8,217 nucleotides of DNA, taken from Maritimibacter sp. GTDB lineage: Bacteria > Pseudomonadota > Alphaproteobacteria > Rhodobacterales > Rhodobacteraceae. The translations under genes were made by a program, and so were the position numbers. This document shows positions 7,363 to 8,217 of the stretch, one piece after another. The first letter of the stretch is position 1. Each line of letters starts with the position of its first letter. Under the pieces are notes generated by a model. The model searched no databases. It saw nothing but the letters and a program-made list of their open reading frames with translations, and was not told the DNA's origin. The stretch spans positions 21,012-29,228 of the forward strand of contig JAGRMP010000477.1 in assembly GCA_020441225.1 (NCBI GenBank). Direction: 5' to 3'.

Positions 7363-7367
7363 ATGCT

Positions 7368-7949
7368 ATGAAGGTCGAACGCTTGGCGCTTGACGGGGTG
7401 GTGGTTGTGACACCGGCCCGCCACGGCGACGCGAGGGGGTATTTCTCCGAAACCTGGAACCAGAGGCGCCTGGCCGAGGCCGGGATCGACGCGAGTTTCG
7501 TCCAGGACAACGAAAGCCTGTCCGCCACCCCCGGCACCGTGCGCGGCCTGCATTACCAGGCGCCGCCCGCGGCCCAGGCCAAGCTCGTCCGGGTGATCGC
7601 CGGCGCGATCCGCGATGTCGTGGTCGATGTCCGCGCGGGCTCGCCCGGTTTCGGCCAATGGGTCGCGGTTGAGCTTTCCGCCGAGGCCGGCAACCAGCTC
7701 TTCGTGCCGCGCGGCTTCCTGCACGGTTTTGTCACCCTGACACCGGACGTGCTGGTGCAGTACAAGGTCGACAATTTCTACGACGCGAAGGCAGACGGCT
7801 CGGTCGCCTGGAACGACCCAGACCTCGGCATCGACTGGGGCATCGCCGCCGACGCCGCGGTGGTCTCGGCCAAGGACGCCGCCGCGCCCGCCTTCAAGGA
7901 TTGGACCACGCCTTTTTCTTTTGAAACCCATTCGGAGACCGGCAAATGA
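7368..7949 (+). CDS. rfbC: dTDP-4-dehydrorhamnose 3,5-epimerase
   Basis: A 193-residue cupin-fold enzyme, also called RmlC. It carries out the third step of dTDP-L-rhamnose synthesis, epimerising C3 and C5 of dTDP-4-keto-6-deoxyglucose in the cytoplasm. Visible family marks: DARGYFSE (21-28), QDNES (46-50), VRGLHYQ (58-64) with the catalytic base His62, [10 protein letters not shown] (112-121), Tyr132 in YKVDNFYD as the likely acid, and Asp170 in SAKD as the partner of the His. Length is slightly over the common 180-190. The start at 7368 has a strong Shine-Dalgarno sequence. Its TGA overlaps the ATG of rfbB (ATGA), so the two should be cotranscribed and translationally coupled. All key residues are present, so the protein should be active. 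Confidence 0.97.
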   Translation: MKVERLALDGVVVVTPARHGDARGYFSETWNQRRLAEAGIDASFVQDNESLSATPGTVRGLHYQAPPAAQAKLVRVIAGAIRDVVVDVRAGSPGFGQWVAVELSAEAGNQLFVPRGFLHGFVTLTPDVLVQYKVDNFYDAKADGSVAWNDPDLGIDWGIAADAAVVSAKDAAAPAFKDWTTPFSFETHSETGK

Positions 7950-8217
7950 AAATTCTCGTGACCGGCGGCGCCGGGTTCATCGGCTCCGCCGTCGTGCGCC
8001 AGGCCATTGCCCGGGGCGACGCGGTGGTGAACCTCGACGCGCTCACCTATGCGGGCAGCCTCACCAACGTCTCTTCCGTCGAGGGCAACAACAAATACGC
8101 TTTCGAACAGGTCGACCTGCGCGACCGCGCCGCGCTCGACCGGGTCTTTGCCGAGCACCGTCCCGACCGGGTGATGCATCTCGCCGCCGAAAGCCATGTC
8201 GACCGTTCGATCGACGG
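7946..8217 (+). CDS. rfbB: dTDP-glucose 4,6-dehydratase, N-terminal part (cut by window end)
   Basis: Only the first 90 codons are present; the family is normally about 340-355 residues. RfbB (RmlB) removes water from dTDP-glucose, using bound NAD+, to give the 4-keto-6-deoxy sugar that RfbC then epimerises. The short-chain dehydrogenase Rossmann motif TGGAGFIGS is at residues 6-14, Asp31 ends the second strand where it would bind the NAD ribose, [10 protein letters not shown] (33-42) is typical of RmlB, and [12 protein letters not shown] is at 78-89. The ATG overlaps the rfbC stop, and GGAG at 7934-7937 provides a ribosome binding site eight bases upstream. rfbD and rfbA are commonly the next genes in such operons but lie outside the window. 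Confidence 0.96.
   Translation, partial: MKILVTGGAGFIGSAVVRQAIARGDAVVNLDALTYAGSLTNVSSVEGNNKYAFEQVDLRDRAALDRVFAEHRPDRVMHLAAESHVDRSID

Larger units (their letters stand above)
7061..7367. other. Spacer between tamB and rfbC
   Basis: These 307 bases hold the nested inverted repeat at 7073-7142, a T7 run at 7246-7252 and the rfbC ribosome binding site at 7357-7362. An open frame from an ATG at 7287 only extends rfbC by 27 residues. I find no convincing -35/-10 pair for the rhamnose genes and no separate gene. Confidence 0.6.

Noticed and set aside
6269..7537. 422-codon - strand frame spanning the tamB end and rfbC start
   Set aside because: It crosses the nested inverted repeat and two supported genes, and its translation has no recognisable domain.

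Overview
This is a strongly GC-rich stretch with codons that nearly always end in G or C. The protein content (an EutC-like ornithine cyclodeaminase homologue, a TamA/TamB pair and dTDP-rhamnose genes) fits an alphaproteobacterium, most likely of the Rhodobacteraceae type. That placement is inferred from protein style and base composition. All recognisable genes lie on the + strand.

Layout: bases 1-267 hold no gene I can support, only an upstream region with a weak promoter candidate. Bases 268-1284 encode a complete ornithine cyclodeaminase/mu-crystallin family enzyme that most resembles EutC. A 203-base spacer with two interlocked palindromes leads to tamA (1488-3290), an Omp85-family outer-membrane barrel with POTRA domains. 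It overlaps tamB (3287-7060) by four bases; tamB begins at TTG. Together they would form a translocation and assembly module: TamB spans the periplasm and TamA sits in the outer membrane.

Twelve bases after tamB, positions 7073-7142 can fold into an outer 10-bp stem enclosing two perfect hairpins, a three-way junction. The rest of the spacer contains a T-run and a strong Shine-Dalgarno sequence. A dTDP-L-rhamnose operon follows: rfbC (7368-7949), overlapping by ATGA with rfbB (7946 to the window edge, cut off). These make the sugar nucleotide used in surface polysaccharide.

Two observations deserve a second look. In the conserved C-terminal part of tamB, 6152-6325 reads as an Arg-rich out-of-frame segment. 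The family-like sequence continues through the other two frames in turn, as if three single-base insertions had occurred that together restore the frame. The other is the 70-base nested inverted repeat after tamB. I see no CRISPR array, tRNA, rRNA, transposase or defence system, and no clear new multi-gene system.
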